Positions 6,284 to 6,507 of a DNA stretch of 6,507 nt are shown piece after piece. The notes below the pieces were generated by a model, which saw nothing but the letters and a program-made list of their open reading frames with translations, made no database searches and was not told the origin of the DNA. The stretch's first letter is position 1; each line of letters starts with the position of its first letter. The stretch is from Psychrobacter sp. (GTDB taxonomy: Bacteria; Pseudomonadota; Gammaproteobacteria; Pseudomonadales; Moraxellaceae), in the NCBI GenBank assembly GCA_029264635.1, contig JARIAA010000249.1, positions 1-6,507 of the forward strand, read 5' to 3'. A program made the position numbers and the translations under genes.

Positions 6284-6507
6284 ATGATTGACAATAAAAG
6301 ACCTGACAAAGCTGCATTAGTCACTATGTTTCGCGCTTTTATCGAGCCTGAATATGTAATCAGCGATGAGGAAACTCAAAAGCCTTTTGAGTGTGACGGT
6401 TTGTCTGTGTATTGTGATATGCCGCTGTTAGTTGTCCTGCCAGATACGGTCGAGCAGATTCAAGGCTTCATGCGACTTTGTTATCGCTATCAGATTCCAG
6501 TGGTCGC
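6284..6507 (+). CDS. Glycolate oxidase FAD-linked subunit GlcD, 5' part
   Basis: The first 74 residues of an FAD-linked oxidase, cut by the window edge. The N-terminus aligns by eye with E. coli GlcD: a helical leader, then FECDGLSVYCDMPLLVVLP (residues 35-53; E. coli has YECDGLSAYRTRPLLVVLP), then RYQIPVV, where the FAD-binding PCMH domain begins. GlcD works with GlcE and the iron-sulfur subunit GlcF to oxidise glycolate to glyoxylate at the membrane. The ATG at 6284 has AAGGAG at 6272-6277, six bases upstream. There is no signal peptide. It lies 39 bases after ggt on the same strand. A D-lactate dehydrogenase-type FAD oxidase is the main alternative, but the ECDGLS segment favours GlcD. Confidence 0.85.
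   Translation, partial: MIDNKRPDKAALVTMFRAFIEPEYVISDEETQKPFECDGLSVYCDMPLLVVLPDTVEQIQGFMRLCYRYQIPVV

Overview
The window looks like chromosomal DNA of a gammaproteobacterium, most likely a Moraxellaceae member such as Psychrobacter. This is inferred from moderate AT-richness, the style of the proteins (for example a GGT close to the E. coli enzyme but with a long Asn/Thr/Ser-rich leader), and the gene set. No rRNA, tRNA, CRISPR array, insertion sequence or phage gene was seen.

Layout: (1) 1-203 is an AT-rich leader. (2) 204-860 (+) encodes a small secreted protein of unknown function with four cysteines. (3) 930-3301 (-) is a two-component operon read right to left: an OmpR/CpxR-type response regulator (2597-3301), then a CpxA-like sensor histidine kinase (930-2597) whose start overlaps the regulator's natural stop by one base. 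(4) 3302-3542 is the divergent promoter region. (5) 3543-3917 (+) is a Spy/CpxP-family periplasmic or lipoprotein chaperone gene followed by two stem-loop terminators. (6) 4021-4294 is a regulatory region with a plausible promoter. (7) 4295-6244 (+) is an intact gamma-glutamyltranspeptidase precursor. (8) 6284-6507 (+) is the 5' end of a glcD-like glycolate oxidase gene, cut by the window edge.

The divergent chaperone / regulator-kinase arrangement matches the classic cpxP-cpxRA envelope-stress locus: the kinase senses envelope stress, the regulator acts on DNA, and the chaperone is a usual target and feedback component.

The main surprise is that both the regulator and the chaperone are interrupted by a single in-frame TAG. 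In each case the missing C-terminus continues in the same frame, without another stop or any frameshift, to the natural TAA. In the regulator the TAG removes the DNA-recognition helix and wing. In the chaperone it falls between the two LTxxQ motifs. The kinase is intact. The simplest reading is recent parallel decay of one pathway. Amber readthrough or suppression and sequence error are the alternatives. The sequence alone cannot decide between them.
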